From the NCBI GenBank assembly GCA_951799405.1, contig OX637339.1:806001-870000 (forward strand): 64,000 bases of DNA. Reading direction: 5' to 3'. This stretch comes from Agapetus fuscipes (Eukaryota; Arthropoda; Insecta; Trichoptera; Glossosomatidae). Positions 22,873 through 33,683 of the stretch are shown here, one piece after another (position 1 is the stretch's first letter; each line of letters opens with the position of its first letter). Both the position numbers and the translations under genes were made by a program. The notes under the pieces are model-generated. The model made no database searches and was not told the DNA's origin. It saw only the letters and a program-made list of their open reading frames with translations.

Positions 22873-23816
22873 GCATGTGACTCTGAATGACGATTGGAAG
22901 ACTAACCTGATACCAGTAAAGCGTGGCGTGAGACAAGGAGATCCAATTTCTCCAAAACTATTTACTTTGGCATTGGAATATGTCTTAAAACATCTACCAT
23001 GGGACTCCAAAGGCATAATCATAGATGGCACTCACCTTGATCACCTACGTTTCGCAGACGATATAATTGTCATCAGTAACGACCCTACACAACTGACGGA
23101 AATGCCAAAGGAGTTGAACGAAGCATCTAAAAAAGTTGGCCTAAAAATGAACCTCACTAAAACCAAGTTGATGACGTCACAACCAGCACAAATTGTACTG
23201 GACAATGCCAGCATTGAATCTGTCGATGAGTACATTTATTTGGGTCACAAAATACAGCTCGGGCGAGATAACCAGATAGCAGACCTAAATAGAAGAGTCG
23301 GACTAAGCTGGGCAGCATTCAAAAATCTTGGTCACATTTTCAAAAATCCGAAAATACCCATCAGCTTAAAAAGGAAAGTATTCAATGCCTGTGTCCTGGC
23401 AGTGTTCACTTATGGTATTGAGACAGTCACAAAAAAGTGCCCACAAGCTAAGAGTCACACAGAGAGCAATGGAGAGAGCCATTTTGGGTGTCAGTTTGCT
23501 GGACAGACTCAGAAATGAGGACATAAAAGCCAGGACAAAGATTTCCGATGTCATCAAGATGGCCGCAACCCTCAAGTGGCGATGGGCGGGGCATGTCGCT
23601 CGTGATCCAGATGAAAAGTGGACAAAGCGACTGCTGTGCTGGTGCCCAAAGACGGCAAAGCGTGGAGTTGGGCGCCCACAGTTGCGTTGGCGCGATGATG
23701 TTCAGAGAAGTGCGGGACTTGCCTGGATGTGGATCGCTCAGGATAGAAATGAATGGAAAATGCGAGAGGAGGCCTACGTCCAGGAGTGGACGATCAATAC
23801 AGGCTGAAGAAGAAGA
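22873..23816 (+). mobile_element. RTE-clade LINE, 5'-truncated
   Basis: RT motifs GVRQGDPISPKLFTLALE and RFADDIIVIS (about 23050-23079) mark the RTE style. A frameshift near 23435 separates ...VFTYGIETVT from RAMERAILGVSLLDRLRNE and GHVARDPDEKW...GVGRPQLRWRDD. It ends in (GAA)n. AATAATATT is duplicated at 22864-22872 and 23817-23825. The paralogous region near 50290 is an empty site. A 75-bp tail of the same family lies inverted at 26657-26732. Confidence 0.9.
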
Positions 23817-23902
23817 AATAATATTTATTTTAGAACACAATAAAGTTTCCCTGTTTTATAGAAAGCCTTTAGTTCCTGACCTTGAAGTTTCCATTGTTGG
23901 CG

Positions 23903-24087
23903 CTATGCCGCGCACTGTCCCTCGTTCTGGTAGCACCACTCGGGCTGTATGGTCTCAGGCTGCAACCCCCTTGTCTCCAGGCGCTCCTTGTGTCTCGCCA
24001 GACGGGCCTCCGCCACCCTGGACCCTGTGGCGGGGCCTGACCACAGACGCTCGGCTACTGCGGCTGCTCTAGGCCACACCCCAACAT
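23903..24087 (-). CDS. Beta-N-acetylhexosaminidase-like terminal exon, copy 1
   Basis: The minus strand reads a C-terminal exon with VGVWPRAAAVAERLW, then LARHKERL and the ending IQPEWCYQNEGQC plus two Ala and a TAG at 23905-23903. These are hallmarks of the C-terminus of insect GH20 beta-hexosaminidases, which remove terminal N-acetylglucosamine from chitin oligomers or glycans. A splice acceptor TTTTCAG (complement at 24088-24094) precedes the exon. It starts with the last 2 nt of a codon and holds 60 codons plus stop. AATAAA on the minus strand (complement 23824-23829) lies about 75 nt after the stop. No upstream exon is found in the window. It may be a live 3' exon of a gene further right or a duplicated fragment. 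Confidence 0.75.
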
Positions 24088-24164
24088 CTGAAAACAACAA
24101 TTAATCATGTGACATTGGGAATACAACATGAAGTGTTGGATGATTCATCTGTACAATATAGTAG

Positions 24165-24295
24165 GGGGAATCAAAGATAAAGTATAAATCCCGCCAAAAA
24201 AAAGAAAAATCTGATAAAGAGACATCTGTGTAAACATTTTTAGAACTTTTACAAAGCTCCCACACGAAGTTTCATATATATATATATATATATAT
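24165..24295. repeat. Spacer with (TA)n microsatellite
   Basis: A (TA)n run occupies about 24274-24295 and borders the next transposon, hiding its TSD. Confidence 0.7.
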
Positions 24296-24328
24296 TAGGG
24301 TGGTCCAAACTAGTATGAAAAAAAAGAA

Positions 24329-26415
24329 GTGTTATTTTACCCACTCCACAAGGCTTTTTTTGTTCCTTTATCTAAAAATAATAAGTGTACCAAAAATCAG
24401 ATTAATAGAAGCACATTTAGAGGTCGCGATGAATTAAACGAAAAATGTATTTACCTTCCTTCTACTTCTACTTGCACTGACATCAAAAAGCCTAAGAAAG
24501 TCTCACTTTTACTTAGCGAAGATGTTATGACAACTATTTATAGAGTCAATCTATCTGATCGGAATGCAATGTTTGTAATCGGGTCCGTGGTTCAGGCTTT
24601 GGGCACACAAGTAGCAGATATATCTTTATCACGCAGCACAATTCGCCGTAAGAGAAGTCAGGTACATCAGGTTGTTTTGGAATCAGATATGGCAACATTC
24701 TCTCTGCAAAATCCTCTTGTTTTGAATTGACATAGTAAACTATTGCCTAACATAGTAGTGGAACTGAAAAAGTTGACAGAGTGGTCATCCTTGTCACTGG
24801 CGGCGGAACGGAAATACTTTTAGCAGTAGGTACCGCAAATCAAAAGGGGTACTGGACAAGAACAAGCTGACAGTTGCTTGAAAGTTCTAGATGAGTGGGA
24901 ATTACAAACTCAAGTACATGGACTTTGCTTTGATATGACTGCTTCTAACTCTGGGTTGAATATGGGCGCATGCTCTTTGATTGAAAAAACCCTAGGGAAA
25001 GATCTTGTTTGGATTGCTTGTCAACACCATGTTTTCGAAGTGATCCTATCTGATTTTTTCAAATCATTGTTTGAAAGGAAGAAGTGGCGGCTAATCTGCA
25101 ATGTTGATTTCTTATGTTTGTGTATTCATTTGCTACATTTTTTGCATAGGAAATTTTTGACTTTTTTTGTTTAGATTTCTTTGTAAGGTTTTGTTCTTTT
25201 ATATATTTAAATGTAATTTATTATTCATATTCGTTGACTTATAGGTTGGTATGAGGCTGACCACCCATACTGTAAAAAATGGTTCACTTTGCCAATGTCA
25301 CCCCTGTTTCAGGGAAGGTCGGCAAAAGTTGTGGGGCTTATGTTCATTTGAGGTTTGGATTTTATTCGTAAGTACACATTCAGCATTTGTAAGCGCGAAC
25401 TACACTTGTTGGTTTGTGGCCATACATCTGAGAGCTTTAAATGAATATATCCTTGCAACTTAGATTATAGATTATAGATTGTTTGGATCTAGTAGTGGAC
25501 CAGATATCGGTTTATTGAAACATTTTCAACAGAAATGGCCGGAAAAAGAGCAACAAAATTATTTTACTTGGTAATGACAATTTATTTGATGCTGCCGAAC
25601 TCCGTCAACTCCGCGAAGAAAATTTCGCGCATCCGGTGCCTTACACCAGGCTCGTTGGATGGCAAAAGCTATCTTTTGTCTGAAAATATATCTATTTCAA
25701 GAGTAATTCACTCTCACCATGGCAGAAAAACGATTCATCACTGAATTGAGCCGGTTTGTGAGTCTCGTTTATGGACGTTATTGGAACGAGGCCCCATTGA
25801 CAGAAAGAGCTCCTCTAAACGATGCAAATCTCTTTGCACTAATAAAATATTACCCAAACACGAATGTTAGTAACACTGCATTGAAAGCATTACGTCACCA
25901 CCTTTGATAATTTTCCGAGCATTTAATTGGACTTTCATTGTTCGATTCCAGAGTAAGTCTCGAGTCCAAAAGAGAAATGGTAAAAAATATGCAGAAACCA
26001 CCTAAACAAAAGGCTTCAAAGAGACTAGATGGCAAAACTTGTTATCTTTATAGCTTGTTACAATATTTTTTCACACAACGGACGGCTACGCTGTTTGACT
26101 TATTGAATAATAATGGACGAGAAAAAATCAGCGGCATTTTTGGCTAAAGATCTGTCAGAATGGCCTACCGATGAAGTCTACATCGAAATAAGAGAGAAAG
26201 CTCGCCAAATGAAAGTAGCAAATGATTGTGCAGAGCGTGGAATTGCATTAATCACGAAATTCAATGCAAGTATTATAAAAAACAAACAGGAGAAGCAGTA
26301 TCTCCTCCGTGTGGTAGATCTACAAAGAAAAAAAATCCCTGTGGCTTCCAAATCCATCATTTTGAACATATGTTTGGGAAATAAAGATGCAAACTTATTA
26401 TCTTCACCAATCTAA
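24329..26415 (+). pseudogene. Transposase remnant of the TAGGGTGGTCC element
   Basis: Three blocks are collinear. 24329-24730 includes VSLLLSEDVM and SLSRSTIRRKR. About 24775-25073 includes CFDMTASNSGLNMGACSLIEK and WIACQHHVFEVILSDFF, with Asp and His residues typical of a DDE-type core. After the insertion come GSSSGPDIGLLKHFQQKWP (about 25490), MAEKRFITELSRFVSLVYGRYWNEAPL (partly, 25719 on) and the DEKKSAAFLAKDLSEWPTD region to 26415. Frameshifts and stops lie near 24730, 24820, 25590 and 25905. I recall this as a protein family repeated in arthropod genomes, but I do not assign a superfamily. Confidence 0.7.
25074..25478 (+). mobile_element. LINE C-terminus plus repeat A inserted as one unit
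   Basis: TTGTTTG is duplicated at 25067-25073 and 25479-25485, so the 405-bp segment entered in one event. It starts with RKKWRLICNVDF-type LINE codons, continues about 150 nt and then holds a complete repeat A (about 25228-25478) ending in (AGATTATAG)n. Removing it joins the host transposase codons. Confidence 0.9.
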
Positions 26416-26656
26416 ATTTATACATCATTTTAATTCATGAAAAGATTAGATTAGATTAAATAAAATAAAAACCATCAGAGAGAAATTTGTTTCCTTATAA
26501 ATCCCATATAAAAAAAGTGTCAAATCATCGCGACCCATAATTTTTTTTTTTTTTTTTCAAATTTTGCTGAGGGGTACCTGGAGCGATATGAAACAAAAAA
26601 AGCCTTGTGGAGCACCAACATTCGAAAAAAATATTTTTTGGACCACCCTAATATAT

Positions 26657-26732
26657 ATATCTTCTTCTTCTTCAGCCTGTATTGATCATCCACTCCTGGA
26701 CGTAGGCCTCCTCTCGCATTTTCCATTCGTAT
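26657..26732 (-). mobile_element. Short RTE LINE tail, inverted
   Basis: This is the complement of the last 75 bp of the LINE at 22873-23816, beginning with the (TTC)n complement of its tail. Confidence 0.8.
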
Positions 26733-26759
26733 TCCATATATATATAATATAAATAACAA

Positions 26760-27100
26760 TAGGAAGCAATAGCAAAGAGCAAGCGATTGACGATGGATCA
26801 GAGAATGGCTGTACACAATGGCATATTGCTATCGACTTAGATGTATGGAAGTGAAGCATGGACAGTGAATGATAGCAAAATGAGTAAAGTATGTACGGTG
26901 GAAATGAAGCATTTGAGAAGCATGACAGGAAAAACGAAGAGATAAGAGTAAGGAATGAATGGGTAAAGAAACAATGTAATTTGAAAGAGGATGTGAAAGT
27001 GAAGGTACAAAAGAATGTGATGAGATGGTTTGGGCATGTGGAAAGAATGAATGATGATAGACTGTCAAAGTATATATATACAGAGGTAGTGTGAAAGAAA
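26760..27100 (+). pseudogene. RTE-like LINE fragment (C-terminal)
   Basis: Reads EAWTVNDSKMSKVCTVEMKH, an indel at about 26930, then WVKKQCNLKEDVKVKVQKNVM and WFGHVERMNDDRL. It is closely related to the LINE at 7094-9358. Confidence 0.8.
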
Positions 27101-27111
27101 AAAGTGGTAAA

Positions 27112-28205
27112 TGACTGACTACTAGTGACAGGATTTCCGATATACAGTCCGGCTTTATGGCCTGTAGAGGCTGTGTTGATCAGATTTTCACTCTACGACA
27201 ACTTGTTGAAAAACAATTGTCGGTGAGGCGGAAGCTGTTCACGGCCTTTGTAGATCTGGAAAAGGCTTTTGACTCAGTAGACAGAGGTATGTTATGGGAT
27301 GTTTTGAAAGCATACGGAGTGAATGGGGCTCTCCTAGGTGCGGTGCATGCAAACTATGAAAATAGTAAGGCATGTGTTCGTATTGATGGTGAGTATAGTG
27401 AGTGGTTTGAAGTTTATAAGGGTGTGAGGCAAGGATGTGTGATGAGTCCATGGCTATTTAACATAGTCATGGACAAGTGTGTCAGAGATGCTAGACTTAA
27501 TGATTGTGGATTGATGATAGGAGAGAGCAAAGTGAGTGTTCTACTGTAGGTATGCAGATGATGCAGTTCTTGTATCTGATTCAGCAGTAGAATTGCAAAC
27601 AATGCTCTATAGATTGAATGAAGCTTTGTTAGGTAACCATCTGAAGTTAAGAAGCAAGTAAGAAGAAAGTATTGATTTTTGAAAGAGATGATGAAAATAT
27701 GAATTATAAATTTAAAATTAATGGAATGAATGTTGATGTCGTAAATGAGTTTGTATACCTGGGAAGTAAGTTTGAAAAAGATGGAAGAATGACCGGTGAA
27801 TTTGAAAGAAGAATAATGAAAGGCAGGTGCGTACTGGGTGCTACCGCTAGCATCGCCAAGAACCAGAATCTTTCAAAAAATGTTCGACTGGCGGTGCACG
27901 GTGGTATACTAGTGCCCACTCTGATTTATGGAAGTGAAGCTTGGACGGTGAAGGAAAGTGAGATTAGTAAAGTCCATACAGTAGAAATGGATTACTTAAG
28001 AAGTATGATTGGGAAAAAACGGAGTGACAGGGTGAGGTATGATTTTGTAAGAGAAGAATGTGGTGCAAGAGAAAGTGTAAAAGTGAAGATTAAAAGAAGT
28101 ATACTTAGATGGTTTGGACATTTGGAGAGAATGAATGAGGAAAGACTGACAAAGAAAGTGTATGCTGCAAGAATTGATGGATGTCGTGGAAGAGGAAGAC
28201 CGAGA
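27112..28205 (+). pseudogene. RTE-like LINE RT, central and C-terminal
   Basis: Starts at LTTSDRISDIQSGFMACRG and carries FVDLEKAFDSVDR (motif A, about 27247), VYKGVRQGCVMSPWLFN, then a stop at 27547-27549. The catalytic YADDAVLVSD follows in another frame (about 27551-27580). Then come FVYLGSKFEKDGRM, YGSEAWTVKESEISK, WFGHLERMNEERLTKKVY and RGRGRPR at about 28185-28205. The end joins inverted sequence of the same family. Confidence 0.82.
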
Positions 28206-28596
28206 TCCTTTCACTAGTAGTCAGAATCACATTTTTTATAATCACCTTACAGAAGACTTTTCCTGGTATACTGAGTAGACTGATTGGTCTGAAGTTCTGA
28301 CAGTCTTTTTTGTCCCCTTTACCTTTGTAAATGGGAACAATGACTGCCTTCCTCCAATCCATCGGTACTACTCCTGCATTCACACAAAGCTTACATAATT
28401 CGTACATCCAATCTACCACACATTCACCTCCTGCTTTCAACATTTCACCATTTATACCATCAATCCCAGCAGATTTCCCATTCTTCAGACGTGAAATAGA
28501 CACTTTTATTTCTTCTATCAAAATATTCAATACATTCTCTTCATCTATCTGTTCATAAATTCTTCTTTCACCCTGACCAAAAATTTTATGTATCAA
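28206..28596 (-). pseudogene. RTE-like LINE 5' RT part, inverted
   Basis: The minus strand encodes the RT finger region: ISRLKNGKSAGIDGINGEML, then VPMDWRKAVIVPIYKGKGDKKD and FRPISLLSIPGKVF. It stops at CTGACTACTAGTGA, the same words that open the plus-strand block at about 27117. The two blocks are therefore consecutive parts of one LINE sequence, now in opposite orientation and swapped order. Confidence 0.8.
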
Positions 28597-28611
28597 TTAA
28601 TGTATTAATTG

Positions 28612-28852
28612 CTTGTACCTATTCCTTAACTGATAGGTTGGTATGCGGCTGACCACCCATACTGTAAAAAATGGTTCACTTTGCCAATGTCACCCCTGCT
28701 TCAGGGAAGGTCGGCAAGAGTTGCAGGGCTTATGTTCATTTGAGATTGGGTTTTTTATATTGTAGGTCCACATGCGGCATGTGTAAGCGCGAAATTATGC
28801 ATGTCTGCTTGTGGGAATGCAATTAATATTAATCTCAAATGATACATAGACG
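28612..28852 (+). repeat. Repeat family A
   Basis: A full-length copy from TTCCTTAACTGATAGGTTGG to AATCTCAAATGATACATA, inserted between the inverted LINE block and the LINE tail at 28850. Confidence 0.85.
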
Positions 28853-29057
28853 ACCGAGAAAAGTATCTAGTGATCAGATTGAGGAGATTGTGAAAGAATG
28901 GGATGTACAAAGCGATCGTAAAAGAAGGAAATGCATGAAAAAGGTGATGGATATGAATGAATTGAAAGAGGTATCTAAGGATAGGAAGAAATGGAGGCAG
29001 CTCTGCAGAGGCTCTGGCCACCCCTAGTGGAATGGCGACATAGTTACAGTTACACAA
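28850..29057 (+). pseudogene. RTE-like LINE terminal codons
   Basis: RRPRKVSSDQIEEIVKEWDV, then MKKVMDMNELKEVSKDRKKW and ...CRGSGHP-stop near 29025, ending in ACAGTTACA. It completes the LINE whose earlier parts are at 27112-28596. Confidence 0.8.
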
Positions 29058-29230
29058 CTGTCATCCCGCAAGCCGCTGTGAAGATAGCCTGCCAGGTGCC
29101 AGCCTGACAGCTGAGTGCTGTAAAGTACAACACGCTTCCCTACATGTGAGCTTAGTGCTTGGCATTCGGAACTCACTGCAAAAACTTACACAATATGGTT
29201 TCCCGATGTTCAGGTATTTTTTTTCCACAA
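29058..29230. other. Short spacer
   Basis: No gene or repeat recognised. A palindromic GCCAGGTGCCAGCCTGACAGCTG stretch begins at about 29090. Confidence 0.3.
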
Positions 29231-29455
29231 TATAGGTTGGTATGAGGTTGACCACCCATACTGTAAAAAATGGTTCACTTTGCCAATGTCACCCCTGTTT
29301 GAGGGAAGGTCATTTGAGATTAAGTTTTTTTATATTGTAGGTCCACATGCGGCATGTGTGAGCGCGAAATTATGCGTTTCTGCTTGTGGGAATGCATTTA
29401 ATATGAATTTCAAATGATACATAAGATTATCTTTGCAGCTTAAATTTAGATTTAG
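29231..29455 (+). repeat. Repeat family A with internal deletion
   Basis: It lacks the GGCAAGAGTTGCAGGGCTTATGTT part between CAGGGAAGG-like and CATTTGAG sequences and ends TTTAGATTTAGAC. Confidence 0.85.
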
Positions 29456-29862
29456 ACATCATTGAATCGTATGCAGTTGACAGGTATGCTAAATACATCG
29501 CATGACAATAAAATTGTATAAATTACCCATGGAAAAAAAAATACAGTAGGTAAAACATCTAACTGTCTGCATAATTTTGGAAAGAAAATAGAACTCTGTT
29601 CTGCCTTTAGCCAGTGCTTATTAGCCCGGCCAAGTAACAATAGGTACATTTGATTCCCATATTTGAAATGTACTTTTTTCATTTTATGGGAAAAATCATA
29701 ATGGACATAACAGCCACATAACAGCTGCCTGTGACAGCTGCCAGGCTCACTTCAATTGGTCTCGAACTATGGTCTCGAACGTGGGTGCAATTTGACTATT
29801 CTTTGTGTAGAATCCATTGAGGTAGATTCGCATTTGTAATTTTGTGATTTTTGCAAGTTACA
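29456..29862 (+). promoter_or_regulatory. Upstream region of the zinc-finger gene
   Basis: About 400 nt of non-repeat sequence precede the first ATG. No TATA box can be placed with confidence. CAGCTGCC elements recur at about 29722-29750 and TGGTCTCGAAC is repeated at 29758 and 29770. The promoter role is inferred from position only. Confidence 0.35.
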
Positions 29863-31990
29863 ATGGACGTAGTGGTGAAGCTTGAAAAGGAGCCGGTCTC
29901 GGAGGATATGGATGCACAACTAGAGCACTCACATGAACAAATAGACATTGAAGAGAGCGACGTGAAGCAAGAGAGACTGGCTCGTGAGAAGGAATGGGAA
30001 GCCGAGGACTTAGTAATGGGAAAAATAAAGAATGAGGACTCTGCTCCTCCACCTTACGGCTTGTTGAAGGAATGCCGCGTGCTTGAGGACAGAATCGACA
30101 TCGCGCGGTATTCAGATGATCCAGCCAGGTTGGAACATGTGTGCCATGCCTGCAGCTACAAGGCCAATCAAAAGAAACTCTTGAGGATCCATCAGTTGTT
30201 CAGTTGCTGCGAGCTGGAGCACACTGGGACAAGCAAGAGCCACCATCACAGACACACAACCTCAGAGAGCGGGCCATCCACCTCAACAGATCAACAGGAA
30301 ACCAACACTCACAATAAATGTGAACAGGGCAATGCAAAACAAACTGAATACAAAGAGTTGGCCATTGCACAAAGCACTCACTATGTTTGCACTAATAGTA
30401 ACAAGTCAGTGTGGAGATCTAACATAGAGGAACACAAACTGGGGCACACTGGACAGAAACGATTTGCTTGTAACCAGTGCGATTATAAAATTGCCCATTT
30501 AGGGAGTTTAAACAGACATAAAATGGCACACTCTGGCCAGAAACCATTTGTGTGTGACCAATGTGATTATAAATCTGCATGGTTAAGTAGTTTGAAAAGA
30601 CATAAACTGACTCACTCTGAACATAAACCATTTAAATGTGATCAGTGTGATTATAAAGCTACACAGTCAGGTCATTTACAAGCACACAAACGGACACATT
30701 CTGGGCACAAACCATTTGTGTGTGATCAGTGTGATTATAAAGCTATACAGTCAGGTAGTTTGAAATTACATAAGCTAACACACTCTGGACATAAACCATT
30801 TGTGTGTGATCAGTGTGATTATAAAACTACACGGTTATGCCATTTACAATGCCGCTCCCTACATTAAGATTGGTATATTTATCGCTTGCCGAGTCCATTA
30901 TAAGATACGGCCTCACTGCATGGGGACATTCTTGCGCCACCAATATTAAAAATGTTCAAAATGCTCTCTTAAAATTAATTGCTCCCATAAATGTGTATAA
31001 CCAAAGGCAGAATATACCATTTTTATTCCAATCATTAAATGTCTTGCCTATTAAGGGTATACTATGGAACATAATTATATGTCAACAATTGTTTAATGAT
31101 AAATATAAAAATAAACTAGAGCATGTGTACCAAACAAGATTTACATCTAATGAAGGACTAGTTGTGCCAAGAATTAATAACAAATATGGACAAAGAACGT
31201 TGGATTACCTTGTGCCAAAAATATTTAATTTGTTGCCAAAGGACTTTAAAAAGGAATCTACAAACATTAATAAAATTATAATATCTTTGAAGATTTGGCT
31301 GGGAGAAAGAACTTTTTTATATTAATTACCTTAACTATATTTGTGTTTTTACTCTACTCTTGTCTCCTAATTTTAACTTTAATTTACTTTTTATTTCATA
31401 CTAGCACTAAATACTAAGACTTTTATTTTTTAATTTGATTGTTGCACCCGATGACAAACTGAAATTTTTTGGTTTATCGGGACAAAAAATGTTTAATTTT
31501 TAAGATTTATATTTCTTGTAAAAATTGTTTATGAAATAAAAAAAAAAAAAAAAAAAAAACAAGAACATAAACAAACACATGCCGGGCAAAAACTATTTGC
31601 TTGCGGCCATTGCGATTATAAAACTTCACACTCGGGTGATTTGAAAAAACACAATCTGAGACACTCTTGACATAAACCATTTGCGTGTGATCAGTGTGAT
31701 TATAAAGCTACACATTCAGGTAGTTTGAAATTACATAAGCTAACACATTCCGGGCACAAACCGTTTGTATGTGATCAGTGTGATTATAAAGCTACACGGT
31801 TAAGCAATTTAAAAGAACATAAATGAACACATTCCAGGCACAAACCATTTGTGTGTGATTAGTGTGATTATAAAGCTACACAGTCATGTCATTTACAAGC
31901 ACACAAACATACACATTCTGGTCACAAACCATTTGTGTGTGATCAGTGTGATTATAAAGCTACACGGTCAGGTAGTTTGAAATTACATCA
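29863..31990 (+). pseudogene. C2H2 zinc-finger protein gene, interrupted
   Basis: ATG at 29863 follows CAAGTTACA. The N-terminus is acidic and lysine-rich (VKLEKEPVSEDMD, IDIEESDVKQE) without a ZAD or BTB domain. Two degenerate fingers (about residues 93-130 and 175-200) precede regular fingers of the form CDQCDYKA...H...H with HSGHKPF linkers from about 30466. Such arrays bind DNA in the nucleus. Finger 7 is cut after CATTTACAA at 30849 by a LINE tail (30850-31558). The array resumes at 31559 with QEHKQTHAGQK and carries in-frame stops at 31668, 31824 and 31860. It is cut again at about 31990 by a 12.5-kb transposon, then resumes at 44520. The first part is intact, but the gene is now a pseudogene. 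Confidence 0.85.
30850..31558 (+). mobile_element. 5'-truncated Jockey/CR1-like LINE in finger 7
   Basis: A C-terminal RT region (LRLVYLSLAESIIRYGLTAWG to the stop near 31325) is followed by 230 nt of 3' UTR and a long poly(A). It is similar in layout to the LINE at 1-2303. The TSD is short (ACAA) and merges with the poly(A). Removing the insert restores a regular HLQ.HK.TH finger end. Confidence 0.9.
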
Positions 31991-32196
31991 CGTCGTTGTT
32001 CTGGCAATAGGTCGTATGTCAAAAATTTTCGATTTTCTTTTTATGATGCCATTTGATAGGGAAAAAATCATTTTCTATAACTGCAATACCTCCCATACCA
32101 TAAACCATACAGTAAAATTTAAAATGCGCCCAATCAAATATATCGTATGTCGGCACCATTGAAATTTGGTTCTGCAATTTGGCGTATGTCAATGTT

Positions 32197-32449
32197 AATC
32201 TATAATCTATAATCTAAGTTGCAAGGATATATTCATTCAAAGCTTTCAGATGTATGCCCACAAACAAACACATGTAGTTCGCGCTTACAAATGCTGATTG
32301 TGTATTTACAAATAAAATTCAAACCTCAAATGAACATAAGCCCCACAACTTTTGCCGACCTTCCCTGAAACAGGGGTGACACTGGCAAAGTGAACCATTT
32401 TTTACAGTATGGGTGGTCAGCCTCATACCAACCTATAAGTCAAGGAATA
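32197..32449 (-). repeat. Repeat family A in the composite element
   Basis: A complete inverted copy, from TCTATAATCTATAATCTAAG (its tail) to CCTATAAGTCAAGG (its 5' edge). Confidence 0.88.
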
Positions 32450-32788
32450 AGTAATGCACATTTTTTGAAAAAATACATACAGTAGAGCCTCCTTAATGCG
32501 AACCTCTAAAAACACACAGGAAACACACAGGAAAAAACAAACAGGAGGGTTCGAAACAACGGGGTGTTTGGATTACAGTATAGGACAAATTCTATGGAGG
32601 TGAAAAATAAACAATTGGGATTTCTGTTTGTTTTATTTATTTAAGCAATCTTCGTCGTAATTAAAATGAAAAGAGTAAGAAATATTTTATATTGTCCTAC
32701 ATATTTCCTTCTGCATAGGGGCTGTCCATATATTACGTCATTCGCATTTAGGGGGGGGGGTCTGGTCTGCGGATGATGGTAAATGATG

Positions 32789-33277
32789 TGTGGTGAACAT
32801 ACTTACAACACATTTCGTTCTATGTAGTCTGATTACAGTTGCAGTCCATGCGTCACATACAATGTGACGTCATCATCGTTGGACGGTGAAATTCATTACC
32901 ATATATGGTCACAGAGAGTGCAATTCATTACCATATATGGTCACGAAGAAAGACCACTCGCTGTCGCCATCTTGGGAATGATCACCGCCCGGCACGCACT
33001 GCACTCCGCGATCGACTGTCAACTCGTTAAGACGCATCCCCGTCATTGTCACATTCTCCACGCTCGAATCCACTCAGTTATAATATTCTTAATAATATTC
33101 AACTCTATTATAATATATTCTCAATAATATTTTATAATACAATACTGTGTAATCTCTGCTAAATATTAAAATCAAGTTTGTCCATCAAGTGTTTTTATTT
33201 ACCTCCACAACAACCAAGGAGTGGTGTTGGATGCTAGCTACCTTCAGTAGAACTCGCTACCGACATCACCCCTTACA
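32789..33277 (+). repeat. 5' LTR of CsRn1-like element
   Basis: It contains a direct repeat of TTCATTACCATATATGGTCAC (first base dropped: 20-bp core at about 32893 and 32925) and an AATAATATT-rich AT stretch. It would supply the promoter and polyadenylation sites. Confidence 0.93.
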
Positions 33278-33683
33278 GTGGTGACCGCCCGACGTGATTT
33301 GGAAGGTGAATAGAACCCCAAACTTGAACAGTGATCGAGTGTGGAGTGTGACAAAGAGTGAATCGCGAGTCATCCAATCAGTGCCAACGACGGTAAAGGT
33401 ACAGAAACAGTCAGCGTTATTTGTCTTGTCGCGCATTCCTCAGTGCACCGCGTCATCCGCTTGCATCGGTGTACTTCCCCCCGCGCGACTGCAAACCGCC
33501 TCTGTTCCTCACCGCGCGCGTGACGTCAGCGAACCGTTATCGCACAGCGACGCGTCATCAGCCGCTTATCGCGTCGTTTGCAATACGACACGCCCGTTGC
33601 AAAAATCAGCTGATTTCTTATCGTAAGAACCAGCTGAGGCATACACACGTCGCGCAACACACATCCCGTGACCTACAAACACA

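Larger units (their letters stand above)
24296..26650 (+). mobile_element. DNA transposon with TAGGGTGGTCC ends
   Basis: Both ends read TAGGGTGGTCCAAA inward. A second inverted motif CTCCACAAGGCTTTTTT lies about 50 nt in on the left and about 60 nt in on the right. Flanks are (TA)n on both sides, so a 6-bp TATATA-type TSD is possible but not provable. It encodes a broken transposase and carries a LINE/repeat A insertion at 25074-25478. The superfamily is uncertain; an IS3EU-like element is a guess from the ends. Confidence 0.8.

Noticed and set aside
24296..26650. Specific TSD for the TAGGGTGGTCC element
   Set aside because: Both flanks are (TA)n, so any TATATA duplication cannot be told from the microsatellite.
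32864..33127. 87-codon open frame also present at 38564-38827
   Set aside because: It is the same LTR sequence twice and overlaps expected promoter sequence. Identity reflects the LTRs, not a gene.
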